From Roseospira navarrensis (GTDB taxonomy: Bacteria > Pseudomonadota > Alphaproteobacteria > Rhodospirillales > Rhodospirillaceae): a stretch of 61,492 nucleotides of DNA. Every line of letters begins with the position of its first letter. Position 1 is the stretch's first letter. Both the position numbers and the translations under genes were made by a program. The notes under the pieces are model-generated. The model was given only the letters and a program-made list of their open reading frames with translations. It was not told the origin of the DNA and did not search any database. The stretch lies in contig NZ_WIVE01000019.1 in the NCBI RefSeq assembly GCF_009601025.1, forward strand, positions 1-61,492. Reading direction: 5' to 3'. Below are positions 8,387-17,061 of this stretch, in pieces.

Positions 8387-9396
8387 CCGCGCGACCCTGG
8401 GTGCGGGTGGTGGTGGTGACGATGAACGAAGGCCCTCTTCTGGCGCGGTGCCTGGCGCATCTGTGCGCCCAGTCGGATCCGGGGTTCGAGGCCGTGGTGG
8501 TCGCCAACGGCAGCGATCCTGCCGTGCTGGACCCGGCGCTCCCGGACGATGCGCGCGTGCGCGTTCTGCGCCTGCCCGACAACATCGGCTTCGCGGCGGC
8601 GAACAATCGCGGCGCGGACTTCGGGCCGGATGACACGCCGCCCTTCCTCGCGCTGCTGAATCCCGATGCCTTCCCGGCGCCGGACTGGCTGGCGGAATTG
8701 CGCGCCGCCGCCGGGCGGCATCCGGAGGCGGCCGCCTTCGCCAGCCTGCAACGGGACGCCGCCGATCCCTCGGTGTGCGACGGCCTGGGCGACGAGATGG
8801 CGCCGGTCGGGCTGGTCTGGCGCGGCGGGATATGGGAGCCCGTGCCGCCGCTCGGCACGCTGGTCGAGGGCGAATGCTTCGCCGCCTGTGCCGCCGCCGC
8901 CCTGTATCGGCGCGCCGCCTGGGACGCCGTGGGCGGCTTCGACGGGGACTTCTTCTGCTACCTGGACGACACCGACCTGTCGTTTCGCCTGCGCCTGCGG
9001 GGCGGGACGGTGGTGTTCGTGCCCTCTGCCGCGGTGCTGCATGTGGGCTCCGCCACGACCGGGCTGGACAGCGACTTCGTCCGCTATCACACGGCGCGGA
9101 ACCGGCTGTGGCTGCTGGCCAAAGACATGCCGGGGCCGCTGCTGGGGCTGGTGACGCCGGGCGTGGTGCTGGTGGTCGCGCTGCTGCTCGTGCGCGCGGC
9201 GCGGCGCGGGCGACTGGCGGTGGAGGCGCGCGGGGTCCGGGACGGGATCGCCGGCCTGCCCACCGCATGGCGCCGGCGCCGGGCCATCCAGGCCGCCCGG
9301 ACGGTGCCGTGGTGGCGAGTGGCCGCCGCCCTGACCTGGGACCCGCGCCGGTTCGCCCGCCGGGCGGCGCGGCGCGGGCGGGTGCGCAGACCATGA
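8383..9396 (+). CDS. Family 2 glycosyltransferase (337 aa)
   Basis: A GT-A fold glycosyltransferase of the rhamnosyltransferase-like type. Visible motifs: VVVTMNEGPLLARCLAHL at the N-terminus (nucleotide binding), NIGFAAANNRG, LLNPDAFP (metal/donor site in place of DxD) and the acceptor-side GGFDGDFFCYLDDTDLSFR. A hydrophobic segment (LLGLVTPGVVLVVALLLV) near residue 260 and an Arg-rich tail suggest membrane association. The ATG at 8383 overlaps the radical SAM stop (ATGA); an upstream in-frame start at 8329 would lie inside that gene and lacks an SD. It likely transfers one sugar of the glycan made by this operon. Confidence 0.92.
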   Translation: MTARPWVRVVVVTMNEGPLLARCLAHLCAQSDPGFEAVVVANGSDPAVLDPALPDDARVRVLRLPDNIGFAAANNRGADFGPDDTPPFLALLNPDAFPAPDWLAELRAAAGRHPEAAAFASLQRDAADPSVCDGLGDEMAPVGLVWRGGIWEPVPPLGTLVEGECFAACAAAALYRRAAWDAVGGFDGDFFCYLDDTDLSFRLRLRGGTVVFVPSAAVLHVGSATTGLDSDFVRYHTARNRLWLLAKDMPGPLLGLVTPGVVLVVALLLVRAARRGRLAVEARGVRDGIAGLPTAWRRRRAIQAARTVPWWRVAAALTWDPRRFARRAARRGRVRRP

Positions 9397-12128
9397 CCCG
9401 GACGGCGGTCCTGGGCCGGGATGTCACGCACGCGCCGGGCGATCCCCGGGACTGGCGTCTGTGCCTGCCTGCTTGCGATCGGCTGGAAGCACCGGGCGGG
9501 GTGCGATCCCTGACGGCCTCGGTCCTGTGGGCGGCGATGCGCCAGAGGGTGCCAGCGATCGTGGTGCGCGAGGCCGGCGGGGCATGGTCCACGCGCCACC
9601 CGGCGGCGCTGCTGCTGGGACGGGCGGTCCGCCGCGCCCGTGCCAGCATGCCGGGCGCATCCGGGCGCGCGTGGCGGCGCGTGCTGACCACGCGCATGCC
9701 CGTGCAGGGCCGGGCCGACGGACCGTTGGTCATGGTGCTGCCCTCTCTGGTCGGCAATGGCGCGGAACGCCAGATGCTCGCCCTGACGGCCGGACTGGTG
9801 GCGCGCGGTTGGCCGGTGCGGGTGCTGGTCAAGCACCTGCACGACCGCCCGGGCGCGGATGCCCTGTGGCCGGACCTGGACCGGCTGGGCGTGCCGGTGG
9901 AGGTGTGGACCTCGTCGCCGCCCGGCGCCTGCCCGGCTCTGGCCCACCTGGAGCGGTCGGCGGCGGGCCTGCCGGATGCGGTCGCCGGGGACCTGCTGGG
10001 GGTCGCGGGATGGCTGGCCGCGCTGCGGCCGCGCGCGGTTCATGCGTGGCTGGATGCCACGGCGGTGACGGCCGGCGCGGCGGCGGCGGTGCTGGGCGTG
10101 CCGCGTGTGGTCGTCGGCCTGCGCAATCGTGCGCCGGATATGATGGCGCATCCGCTGGCGTCCGCGCTGAGGCCGGGGCTGGGGGCGCTGGCGCGGCATC
10201 CGGCCGTGGCGGTCACCGCCAACGCCCGCGCGGTGGCGGAGGATCATCGGCGCTGGGCCGGGATCGCGTTCCCCCTCGTGATCCCCAACGGAGTCGCGCG
10301 GCCCGCGATCTTACCGTGCGACGGTGACGCGCCGCCCCTGGTTCTGGGCGTGTTCCGGCTGGTGCCGCACAAGCGCCCTCTGCTCTGGCTTGAGGTCGCC
10401 GCGCGGGTGCGCGCGGCCCGCCCGGACGTGCGGCTGCGCCTGCTGGGCGATGGCCCCATGCGGGATGCGGTCCGCGCGCACGCCCACGCGCTGGATCTGT
10501 CGGTGGAGACGCCCGGCCATGTGCCCGATGTCCGTCCGCATCTGGCCCAGACTTCGGTGCTGCTGCATGTCTCGGCGGCGGAGGGCCTGCCCAATGCCCT
10601 GCTTGAGGCGCAGGCGCATGGCGTTCCGGTGGTCGCCTGCGCCGCCGGCGGCGTGGCCGAGGCGCTGGCCGGTGTGCCGGTCGAACCACCCTCGCCCGAG
10701 GCGCTGGCCGCGCACGTGCTGGCGCTGCTGGATGACCCCGAGGCCCTCGCCACGGCCCGCGCCGCCGCCCGGGCGCACGCCGCCCGGTTCGGCCTGCCCA
10801 CCCTGATATCGCATCACGAGCGCCTGTACGACACCCCGCCCCGCCGACCCGACGAAGCCCGCCGCCACGCCCGCGCCGCGCGCCTGCGCCCGGTGGGTCT
10901 GGCGCGCAGCCTGGGCACGCTGGGGCGCCTCGTCCTGCTGGGCGAGACGCGGGAGATTGGGCGGCGGTTGGGGATCGCCTCGCGCTGTCCTGTTGGCGTC
11001 AAAACTCCGAACCCAGGCATATCCGGAGCGACCAGGACCGGCGCGCGTCCGCCCCGCCTCGCCTGCATCGGGGAGACGTTGGCGCGGGACGGCGCGCCGC
11101 TCAGCCTGCTGGAGCTGGCCCGGGGCCTGACCGAGGCGGGGCACGCAACATCGGCGCTCGGGATCGCCCTTCATGACGGTCCCCTGCGCGCCGCCTGGAC
11201 AGCGGCCGGCTGGCCGGTCCGCCTGATGGATCCGGGACGGCCGCTGACCGCGCGCCATCTGGACCGGCTCGTGGGACGGTTGGCCGACGCGCTCAAGGGC
11301 GCCGATGTGGTGCTGGTCAACGGCCTGCGCGCGTTCGCGGGGGTGGAGGCGGCGGCCCGGGCCGGGCTGCCGTGCCTCTGGACCCTCCGGGAACCGGGGC
11401 CGGAGGCGGTGGCCGACCTGTCGGGCGTCCTTCAGGCCCGCGTCCTGGCGGCGTTCAGTCTGGCGGACCGCGTCGTGTTCGTCTCGCGGGCGACGGCGCG
11501 GGCCTCGGCGGACCGCGTTCCCGCCGACCGGGTTACGATCATCCCCAACGCGATCCACCGGAAACAGGTCCACCCGCAGGCGCCCCGACGCGCGGATCTC
11601 GTCGTGCTGGCCGCCGGGGCCCTGTGCCCGCGCAAGGCCCCACTCGACCTGATGGACGCCCTGCCGCTGCTGCCGGATGACCTCCAGGCGCGGGTCCGGG
11701 TGCTCTGGGCCGGGCGGGACGTGGACGGCTATGCGGAGCGGGTCCGCCGCGCCATCGCGCGTCTGCCCGCCCCCCTGCGCGGGCGCGTCCACTTGCTGGG
11801 CGAGCGCCAGGACATGGCGGCTCTGTGGGCGTCCGCCGATGTCGCCGTTTGCCCCAGCCATGCCGAGGCCGCGCCGCGTGCGGTGCTGGAAGCCCAGCGC
11901 GCCGGCCTGCCCCTGGTGGCGACGGCGGTTGGCGGAATCGCCGAACAGGCGGCGCACTGGCCGACGTCGTGGCTGGTGCCGCCGGGCGATCCGCCCGCCC
12001 TCGCCCGCGCCCTGGCGGCGGCGGCCCGGGCGCCGCGCCCCGCCCCCGCCGACGACATCCCCGCGCGGTTCGCGGCCATGGTCGCGGCCTACGGAAACGC
12101 CCTCACAAGCCTGGGAGAGGTCCCATGA
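9393..12128 (+). CDS. Tandem family 4 glycosyltransferase (911 aa, two GT4 modules)
   Basis: Two GT-B glycosyltransferases in one chain. After about 105 residues of unassigned Arg-rich sequence, module 1 (about 110-475) starts at VMVLPSLVGNGAERQMLAL, with a donor-site region VPHKRPLLWLEVAARV and EGLPNALLEAQAHGVPVVAC. A linker (about 475-550) precedes module 2 (about 552-905), with GETLARDGAPLSLLELARGL, GALCPRKAPLDLMDALPLL and EAAPRAVLEAQRAGLPLVAT. Both modules keep the acidic E-x7-E donor-binding pattern, so both could be active and add two consecutive sugars. The ATG at 9393 overlaps the preceding stop by 4 nt; the open frame extends further upstream only as an out-of-frame shadow of the GT2 gene. 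Confidence 0.9.
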   Translation: MTRTAVLGRDVTHAPGDPRDWRLCLPACDRLEAPGGVRSLTASVLWAAMRQRVPAIVVREAGGAWSTRHPAALLLGRAVRRARASMPGASGRAWRRVLTTRMPVQGRADGPLVMVLPSLVGNGAERQMLALTAGLVARGWPVRVLVKHLHDRPGADALWPDLDRLGVPVEVWTSSPPGACPALAHLERSAAGLPDAVAGDLLGVAGWLAALRPRAVHAWLDATAVTAGAAAAVLGVPRVVVGLRNRAPDMMAHPLASALRPGLGALARHPAVAVTANARAVAEDHRRWAGIAFPLVIPNGVARPAILPCDGDAPPLVLGVFRLVPHKRPLLWLEVAARVRAARPDVRLRLLGDGPMRDAVRAHAHALDLSVETPGHVPDVRPHLAQTSVLLHVSAAEGLPNALLEAQAHGVPVVACAAGGVAEALAGVPVEPPSPEALAAHVLALLDDPEALATARAAARAHAARFGLPTLISHHERLYDTPPRRPDEARRHARAARLRPVGLARSLGTLGRLVLLGETREIGRRLGIASRCPVGVKTPNPGISGATRTGARPPRLACIGETLARDGAPLSLLELARGLTEAGHATSALGIALHDGPLRAAWTAAGWPVRLMDPGRPLTARHLDRLVGRLADALKGADVVLVNGLRAFAGVEAAARAGLPCLWTLREPGPEAVADLSGVLQARVLAAFSLADRVVFVSRATARASADRVPADRVTIIPNAIHRKQVHPQAPRRADLVVLAAGALCPRKAPLDLMDALPLLPDDLQARVRVLWAGRDVDGYAERVRRAIARLPAPLRGRVHLLGERQDMAALWASADVAVCPSHAEAAPRAVLEAQRAGLPLVATAVGGIAEQAAHWPTSWLVPPGDPPALARALAAAARAPRPAPADDIPARFAAMVAAYGNALTSLGEVP

Positions 12129-12505
12129 GGCGTCGGGCGACCGCCGCCGTGTTCCTGCTGCTCGCCGCCTTCGCGGCGGCCCTGCTGGTGCGCGCGGTCA
12201 CGGTCCCCGATCCCGGGCGGCGCGCGGAGGCCGCCTTCGCCGAGGCCATCGCGCACGGGCGCACCGACCGCCTGCACGACGCGGCCGAGGCGTGGCGGGA
12301 CACCCTTGCCGCCTCGCCCACCGATGCCTTCGCCTGGACCGGACTGGCCTGGGCCGAGGCCCTGCGCGGCGCGCCCGATCCCTATGTGGCGCGGCTCATG
12401 GAGCGGGGACGGAGGCTGGCGCCCCATGTCCCCGCGCTGGCCGAGGCGCGGGCGCGCTGGGGGGCGTGGCGGGACAGGCGGCCCCCAGCAGCACCAGGAC
12501 CGTGA
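12125..12505 (+). CDS. Small membrane-anchored TPR-like protein (126 aa)
   Basis: One N-terminal transmembrane helix (about residues 7-24) is followed by a helical, TPR-like stretch (HDAAEAWRDTLAASPTDAFAW, then a second similar repeat) and a short Pro-rich tail. I cannot assign a function. It starts at an ATGA overlap with the tandem glycosyltransferase and is the last gene of the operon. The single TM and TPR-like repeat resemble small assembly factors found next to O-antigen-ligase genes. Its final 110 nt overlap the 3' end of the convergent O-antigen-ligase-like gene. Confidence 0.7.
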   Translation: MRRRATAAVFLLLAAFAAALLVRAVTVPDPGRRAEAAFAEAIAHGRTDRLHDAAEAWRDTLAASPTDAFAWTGLAWAEALRGAPDPYVARLMERGRRLAPHVPALAEARARWGAWRDRRPPAAPGP

Positions 12506-13739
12506 CCGCCAGCGCCGGTATCTGCAGCGAGAAGTCCAGCAGGCCGTGCAGACCGGCCATGATCCCCGCCGCCGCCGCAAGGCGCGCCAACGGCTCGCCG
12601 GTTGCACGCGCCCGACGCGCCGCTCGCCAGACCAGCACGCCATAAGCCGCCATCAAGGCCAGCGCGGCCGGGACGCCCAACTCGGCCATCAGTTCCAGAG
12701 GCACGGCGTGGGCGTGGAACACCACCGCGTCCGACAAGGCCGGGTCGCGCACCTGATGATAGAGCACGGGATAGCTGCCCAGGCCGTGCCCGGTCCAGGG
12801 CGCGGCCGCAATGGCGTCCAGCGTCACGCGGTACAGATCCCAGCGCAGATCGCCGAGCACCGTGGCCGGCTCCAGCCGCCCCAGAAACCGCCCATGCCCT
12901 GTCGCCCACATCACCAGCGGCGCGGCCGCCACCGCACCGGCCCCGGTCAGGAGCGCGCGCCAGGGCGGAGGACCGGGCCGCAGGAGGGCGAGCGCCGCCA
13001 GACCGGCGGCCACACAGGCGAGGCCCCAGCGCGATTCACTGAACAGCGCGCCCAGCAGGCAGACCGCCGCCCCGCCCTGCCAGAGCCGGCGCGTCCGACT
13101 CGTCGCCGCCCCTCCGGCCGCCAGCAGGCCCGCCGCCGCGCCGATCCCGGCATAGACGCACCACGCATTGCGGTTCACGAAGGTCGCCGTGGCCACGTCC
13201 TGATAGATCCATTTGTCCATCCAGCCGATGCGATAGGACCCGCTCGCCAGATCCGCCAGCGCATAGGCGGCCAGGGTCGCCACCCACAGGGCCAGGGCGC
13301 GCATGACCATGACCCGGCATGATGCCTCGCGCAGCAGGGCGGCCCCCAGCAGAGCCGCCGTGGCATAGGCCGCCAGGCGCACCGCGTCCGCCGCCGTCTC
13401 CCACGGCGTCATGGACAGCGAGCCCCAGGGCGCGCGCCCGGTCAGCGCCGCCATGTCGCGCCAGGGCTGCGCCCCGGCCCCGAGCCCCGGCGCGGCCTGT
13501 ACCCCCACCCAGGCCAGCACGACCAGCCCCAGCGCCCCCGCCGCTCTCGCCAGACCGTCGCGCGGCACAAGCGGACCGTCTGTCCGGGCCGCCGCCCACG
13601 CCGCCAGCGCGAACAGGCCGACGGCCAGCAGCGCCGCCGACCACGGCCGGTTGCTGGCCAGGGGCAACGGCGCCCACAGCACCAGCAGCAACAGGGCGAC
13701 GGCGCCGGACTCCGGGCGGTCTCGGACAGGGACGGGCAT
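12396..13739 (-). CDS. O-antigen ligase/polymerase-like membrane protein (447 aa)
   Basis: About ten to twelve predicted transmembrane helices, with a Wzy_C/O-antigen-ligase signature in the second half: SESRWGLACVAAGLAAL, then the periplasmic loop with TGHGLGSYPVLYHQ and FHAHAVPLELMAELG, where the conserved His residues are expected. Such proteins ligate or polymerise lipid-linked glycans on the periplasmic side. I start it at the ATG at 13739 (MPVPVRDRPESG), just before the first helix; the SD is weak, and the ATG at 13817 is possible but adds no recognisable domain. It lies tail-to-tail with the glycosyltransferase operon and probably acts on its product. Confidence 0.82.
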   Translation of the reverse strand: MPVPVRDRPESGAVALLLLVLWAPLPLASNRPWSAALLAVGLFALAAWAAARTDGPLVPRDGLARAAGALGLVVLAWVGVQAAPGLGAGAQPWRDMAALTGRAPWGSLSMTPWETAADAVRLAAYATAALLGAALLREASCRVMVMRALALWVATLAAYALADLASGSYRIGWMDKWIYQDVATATFVNRNAWCVYAGIGAAAGLLAAGGAATSRTRRLWQGGAAVCLLGALFSESRWGLACVAAGLAALALLRPGPPPWRALLTGAGAVAAAPLVMWATGHGRFLGRLEPATVLGDLRWDLYRVTLDAIAAAPWTGHGLGSYPVLYHQVRDPALSDAVVFHAHAVPLELMAELGVPAALALMAAYGVLVWRAARRARATGEPLARLAAAAGIMAGLHGLLDFSLQIPALAVTVLVLLGAACPATPPSAPAPRPARGHGAPASVPAP

Positions 13740-13915
13740 CGGCGGGCTCTCGCTCGGATCCGATCGTGAAGCGCGACGGGCGACGCCGCGCCGATCAGAA
13801 TAGGTGCAAACGGTCATCCCGGACACGGATTTACCGCGACCCGGACAGTCGGTATTCTTGAGCATCGAAATCGCACCGCAACGCCCCTGGCCCGGGGCCG
13901 TTCGGGGAGGACCCC

Positions 13916-14755
13916 ATGGCACGCGACAGCACGGCACCGAAGGCCCGCAGGGGCGTCCGGCGGCGCACCCTGCCCCTGGCGCTGGCCTCGGCGATCCTGG
14001 CCGGAGTGGGATCGCTGCCGGCCGGCGCGACCTCGCTGTCCGAGGTCATGGCCGCCATGACCGCCCGCCTGGACCCGGGCGAGAGCGTCACGACCGTGGA
14101 CCCCGGTGCGCTCTATGCCGCCGCCCGCTCCCTGACGTTCGAGCGCGCGGCGGATGATCCCGAGGCGGTGGCCCTGCTCGGCGCCATGGCGGCGCGGGCC
14201 CGCACGGATGTGGCCGGCCGCGAAGCCGTGGTGGCGGGGGCGCGCGCCGCGCTGGCGGAGATGACCCAGGCCGGCCGCCTGTCGGCCGCCGCTCGCGACA
14301 CACTGACGGCGCGCGTGGTCGACGCCGCCGGAATGGGCGGGGCAGCCATGCCGACGGGCACACCGACGCCGCCGGCGTCCCGGATGCTGCCCGACCCGCC
14401 GATCCCAGTGATCGAGTCCCCCGCGCCGAGCAACGCGGCCCCTCTCCCGGCGCCGACGCCACCCGCTCCACCGGCCCCGGAACCGGGCACAGAACCGGCC
14501 CCAGGACCGGCCCCTGCCCCGCCCCGGGAGCTGCCGGAGGGCTTTCCGTTCGGCTATCCCATGTCCTATCCGGGCGCGCCGGCGCAGCCCTCGCCCTATC
14601 CCATGCCGCCGGGGTATGCGCCGCCCTATCTGGACGCCCGGCCCGCGCCGGCTCCCTTTGGCGCTCCGGTGGCGCCCGGGGTGGACCCGAGCATCATGGA
14701 CCTTCCCGACGCGCTCTCGGCCCCCGATATCACGGTGGCCGAGAGCGGATCCTGA
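13916..14755 (+). CDS. Secreted proline-rich hypothetical protein (279 aa)
   Basis: The start is fixed by GGGGAGG 4-5 nt before the ATG at 13916. An Arg-rich N-terminus and hydrophobic stretch (LPLALASAILAGVGSLPAGA) form a signal peptide cleaved near residue 40. Residues about 40-140 look helical (SLSEVMAAMTARLDPGESV), and from about 145 onward the chain is rich in Pro, Ala and Gly, with tyrosine-containing repeats of the YPMSYPGAP and YPMPPGYAPPY type. I recognise no family; an envelope or matrix structural role is a guess. It is divergent from the O-antigen-ligase-like gene, which may share its upstream region. Confidence 0.72.
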   Translation: MARDSTAPKARRGVRRRTLPLALASAILAGVGSLPAGATSLSEVMAAMTARLDPGESVTTVDPGALYAAARSLTFERAADDPEAVALLGAMAARARTDVAGREAVVAGARAALAEMTQAGRLSAAARDTLTARVVDAAGMGGAAMPTGTPTPPASRMLPDPPIPVIESPAPSNAAPLPAPTPPAPPAPEPGTEPAPGPAPAPPRELPEGFPFGYPMSYPGAPAQPSPYPMPPGYAPPYLDARPAPAPFGAPVAPGVDPSIMDLPDALSAPDITVAESGS

Positions 14756-14847
14756 CGCTTTGATACCGCGCGACGATGAGGAGGACTCCTTCGACGCTGG
14801 GTCGCCCCGGCGCCCTGTCAGGATGAGTCTTTGTTTTTGTCGCCGCA

Positions 14848-14942
14848 GCGCCCCTTTTGGGGCGCGCGGCTCCGCCGCTTCGCGGCGCCGGCCCAGTGGG
14901 GCCGGCCAGCCGACGAAAAGGATGACCCTTTCCGTCGGCCGG
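14848..14942 (+). repeat. Four-hairpin intergenic element, copy A
   Basis: Four successive stem-loops: GCGCCCC-TTTT-GGGGCGC (14848-14865), CGCCGC-TTC-GCGGCG, GCCGGCCC-AGTG-GGGCCGGC, and a longer stem from GCCGACGAAAAGG to CCTTTCCGTCGGC. A second copy with the same order, spacing and partly compensatory base changes is at 49251-49347. It sits in the 312-nt gap before nadE. The left part of that gap (about 14776-14828) has a degraded fragment ending TCAGGATGA, like the repeat at 28505-28622. I see no gene in the gap. Confidence 0.75.
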
Positions 14943-15067
14943 CATCATACCGGATCCGCGCCGAAATCGCCTCTGGCCCGGCGCGGTCCGTCTGCCGTAA
15001 GAGGAACGGGCGGTCCGCCGACCGCAGCGCGACCCCGTGGCCCCGTGGTGTTGTGGAGTAAGCCCGC

Positions 15068-16762
15068 ATGTCCGACCGCCAAGACCGGCTCGTCATCGCC
15101 ATGGCGCAGGTCAACCCCACCGTCGGCGACATCGCCGGCAACGCCGAACGCGTGCGCGCCGCCCGGGCCGAGGCCGCGCGGGACGGCGCCGACCTGGTGG
15201 TGTTTCCCGAACTCGTGCTGAGCGGCTATCCGCCCGAGGACCTGGTGTTCCGCTCGGCCTTCCTCGACACCATCCAGGCGGCGACCCTGACGCTGGCGGG
15301 CGAGACCGCCGACGGCGGCCCGGCGCTGCTGATCGGCGCGCCCTGGCGCTTCACCGACCCGGACGACGGCCGGCGCAAGCTGGGCAACGCCGCCCTGCTG
15401 CTGGACGGCGGCGAGGTCCGCGCCGTGATCCTGAAATTCCTGCTGCCCAACTACGGCGTGTTCGACGAGGTCCGGGTGTTCTCGCGCGGCCCCCTGCCCG
15501 ACGTGGTCGCCTTCCGGGGCGCAAGTCTGGGCATCATGGTGTGCGAGGACATGTGGGGCCCGCAGGTGGCCGGCCACCTGGCCCGGGAGGGCGCCGAGAT
15601 CCTGCTGGTCCTGAACGGCTCGCCGTTCGAGGTGGACAAGCACGGCCAGCGGCTGGAAAACGCCCGGCCCCGGGTCAGCGAAACCGGCCTGCCGCTGGTC
15701 TACGTCAATCAGCTGGGCGGCCAGGACGAACTGGTGTTCGACGGGGAGTCCTTCGTCGTGGACGCGGCCGGCGCGCTGGTCGGACGCCTGCCGTCGTGGG
15801 GCGAGGCGGTGGTCTGCACCACCTGGACGCGGGACCCGGGTGATCCCGCCCGCTGGACCTGCGCCGATGCGCCCCTGGTGCCGCCCTACAACCAGGACGA
15901 GGCCGTCTACCGCGCCCTGGTCACGGGGCTGGGGGACTACGTCAACAAGAACGGGTTCCCGGGCGTCATCCTGGGCCTGTCGGGCGGCATCGACAGCGCA
16001 TTGTCGGCGGCGGTGGCGGTCGATGCCCTGGGACCGGAGCGGGTGTGGTGCGTCATGATGCCGTCGCCCTACACGTCGGCGGAAAGCCTGGAGGACGCGG
16101 AGGGCGTCGCGCAGATGCTGGGCATCCGCTACGAGACCGTGTCCATCGGCCCGGCCATCGGCGCGTTCGGGCAGATGCTGGGCGGCCTGTTCGAGGACCG
16201 GCCCGCCGACATCACGGAAGAAAACATCCAGTCCCGCGCGCGCGGGGTCACGCTGATGGCGCTGTCCAACAAGTTCGGCCCCATGGTGCTGTCCACCGGC
16301 AACAAGTCGGAGATGAGCGTCGGCTACGCCACCCTTTACGGCGACATGTGCGGCGGCTTCTCGGTGCTGAAGGACGTCTACAAGACCACCGTCAACCGGC
16401 TGTGCCTGTGGCGCAACGCCCACGGACTCCCGTCGGGCATGCGGGGACCGGACGGCCCGGTGATGCCCGCGCGCGTGATCTCCAAGCCGCCCACCGCCGA
16501 ACTGCGCCCGGACCAGAAGGACGAGGACAGCCTGCCGCCCTATCCGGTGCTCGACCGCATCCTGAACGGCCTGATCGAGGGCGAACAGGGGGTCTCGGAC
16601 CTGATCGCCGCCGGCCACGACACCGAAACGGTGCACCGGGTCTGGCACCTGCTGAACGTGGCGGAGTACAAGCGCAGGCAGGCCCCGCCCGGGGTCAAGA
16701 TCACGCTGCGGGCCTTCGGGCGGGACCGCCGGTATCCCATCACCAACCGATTCGTCGGCTGA
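15068..16762 (+). CDS. nadE: Glutamine-dependent NAD+ synthetase
   Basis: Catalyses the last step of NAD+ synthesis: ATP-dependent amidation of nicotinate adenine dinucleotide with ammonia released from glutamine. The N-terminal nitrilase-fold glutaminase has the Glu48-Lys123-Cys159 triad (FPELVLSG, ILKFLLPN, MVCEDMW). The C-terminal synthetase has the PP-loop SGGIDS at 305-310 and STGNKSEMSVGYATLYGD further on. At 564 aa it matches the long bacterial form. The start is supported by GGAG about 10 nt before the ATG at 15068. A small ORF follows after 13 nt, probably co-transcribed. Confidence 0.97.
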   Translation: MSDRQDRLVIAMAQVNPTVGDIAGNAERVRAARAEAARDGADLVVFPELVLSGYPPEDLVFRSAFLDTIQAATLTLAGETADGGPALLIGAPWRFTDPDDGRRKLGNAALLLDGGEVRAVILKFLLPNYGVFDEVRVFSRGPLPDVVAFRGASLGIMVCEDMWGPQVAGHLAREGAEILLVLNGSPFEVDKHGQRLENARPRVSETGLPLVYVNQLGGQDELVFDGESFVVDAAGALVGRLPSWGEAVVCTTWTRDPGDPARWTCADAPLVPPYNQDEAVYRALVTGLGDYVNKNGFPGVILGLSGGIDSALSAAVAVDALGPERVWCVMMPSPYTSAESLEDAEGVAQMLGIRYETVSIGPAIGAFGQMLGGLFEDRPADITEENIQSRARGVTLMALSNKFGPMVLSTGNKSEMSVGYATLYGDMCGGFSVLKDVYKTTVNRLCLWRNAHGLPSGMRGPDGPVMPARVISKPPTAELRPDQKDEDSLPPYPVLDRILNGLIEGEQGVSDLIAAGHDTETVHRVWHLLNVAEYKRRQAPPGVKITLRAFGRDRRYPITNRFVG

Positions 16763-16775
16763 GCGGAGGCCCCCC

Positions 16776-17051
16776 ATGAGTCGCCTGCGTGAGCTGGGCC
16801 GCGCCATTGCTACCCACCCCGTGCCCGCCGAGGCCGTGTTCGTCGGCTTCGACCTGTACGTGGATGTCTTCTCCAGCGGCAAGGTGCGGATGATCGGGTT
16901 CGGTCCCGGCGGCGAGCGCGTCCATCCCGAGGACGCCCGCCCGCCCGGCTGCGTGCCCGTGCCAGCCATCGGGCGCGGCGTGGTGGTCTCGTTCGACCCC
17001 ACGCTACCGCCGGACGGGTTCCGCGTCGCCCCGGACCCCGAGGCGGGCTGA
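16776..17051 (+). CDS. Small hypothetical protein downstream of nadE (91 aa)
   Basis: Not recognised. A GGAGG motif precedes the ATG by about 8 nt, and the gene lies 13 nt after nadE, so it is likely translated from the same mRNA. The product is soluble, has no signal peptide, and is beta-rich in appearance (AVFVGFDLYVDVFSSGKVRMIGF without the spacing of any motif I know). It converges with the histidine kinase gene, with only 10 nt between stops; a short inverted repeat CGGGCT-GA-AGCCCG spans the junction. Confidence 0.72.
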   Translation: MSRLRELGRAIATHPVPAEAVFVGFDLYVDVFSSGKVRMIGFGPGGERVHPEDARPPGCVPVPAIGRGVVVSFDPTLPPDGFRVAPDPEAG

Positions 17052-17061
17052 AGCCCGATCG

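Noticed and set aside
16776-17051. Idea that the small ORF after nadE is only a 3' UTR artefact
   Set aside because: A good GGAGG site at proper distance and coupled position argue for a real gene, so I kept it with moderate confidence.
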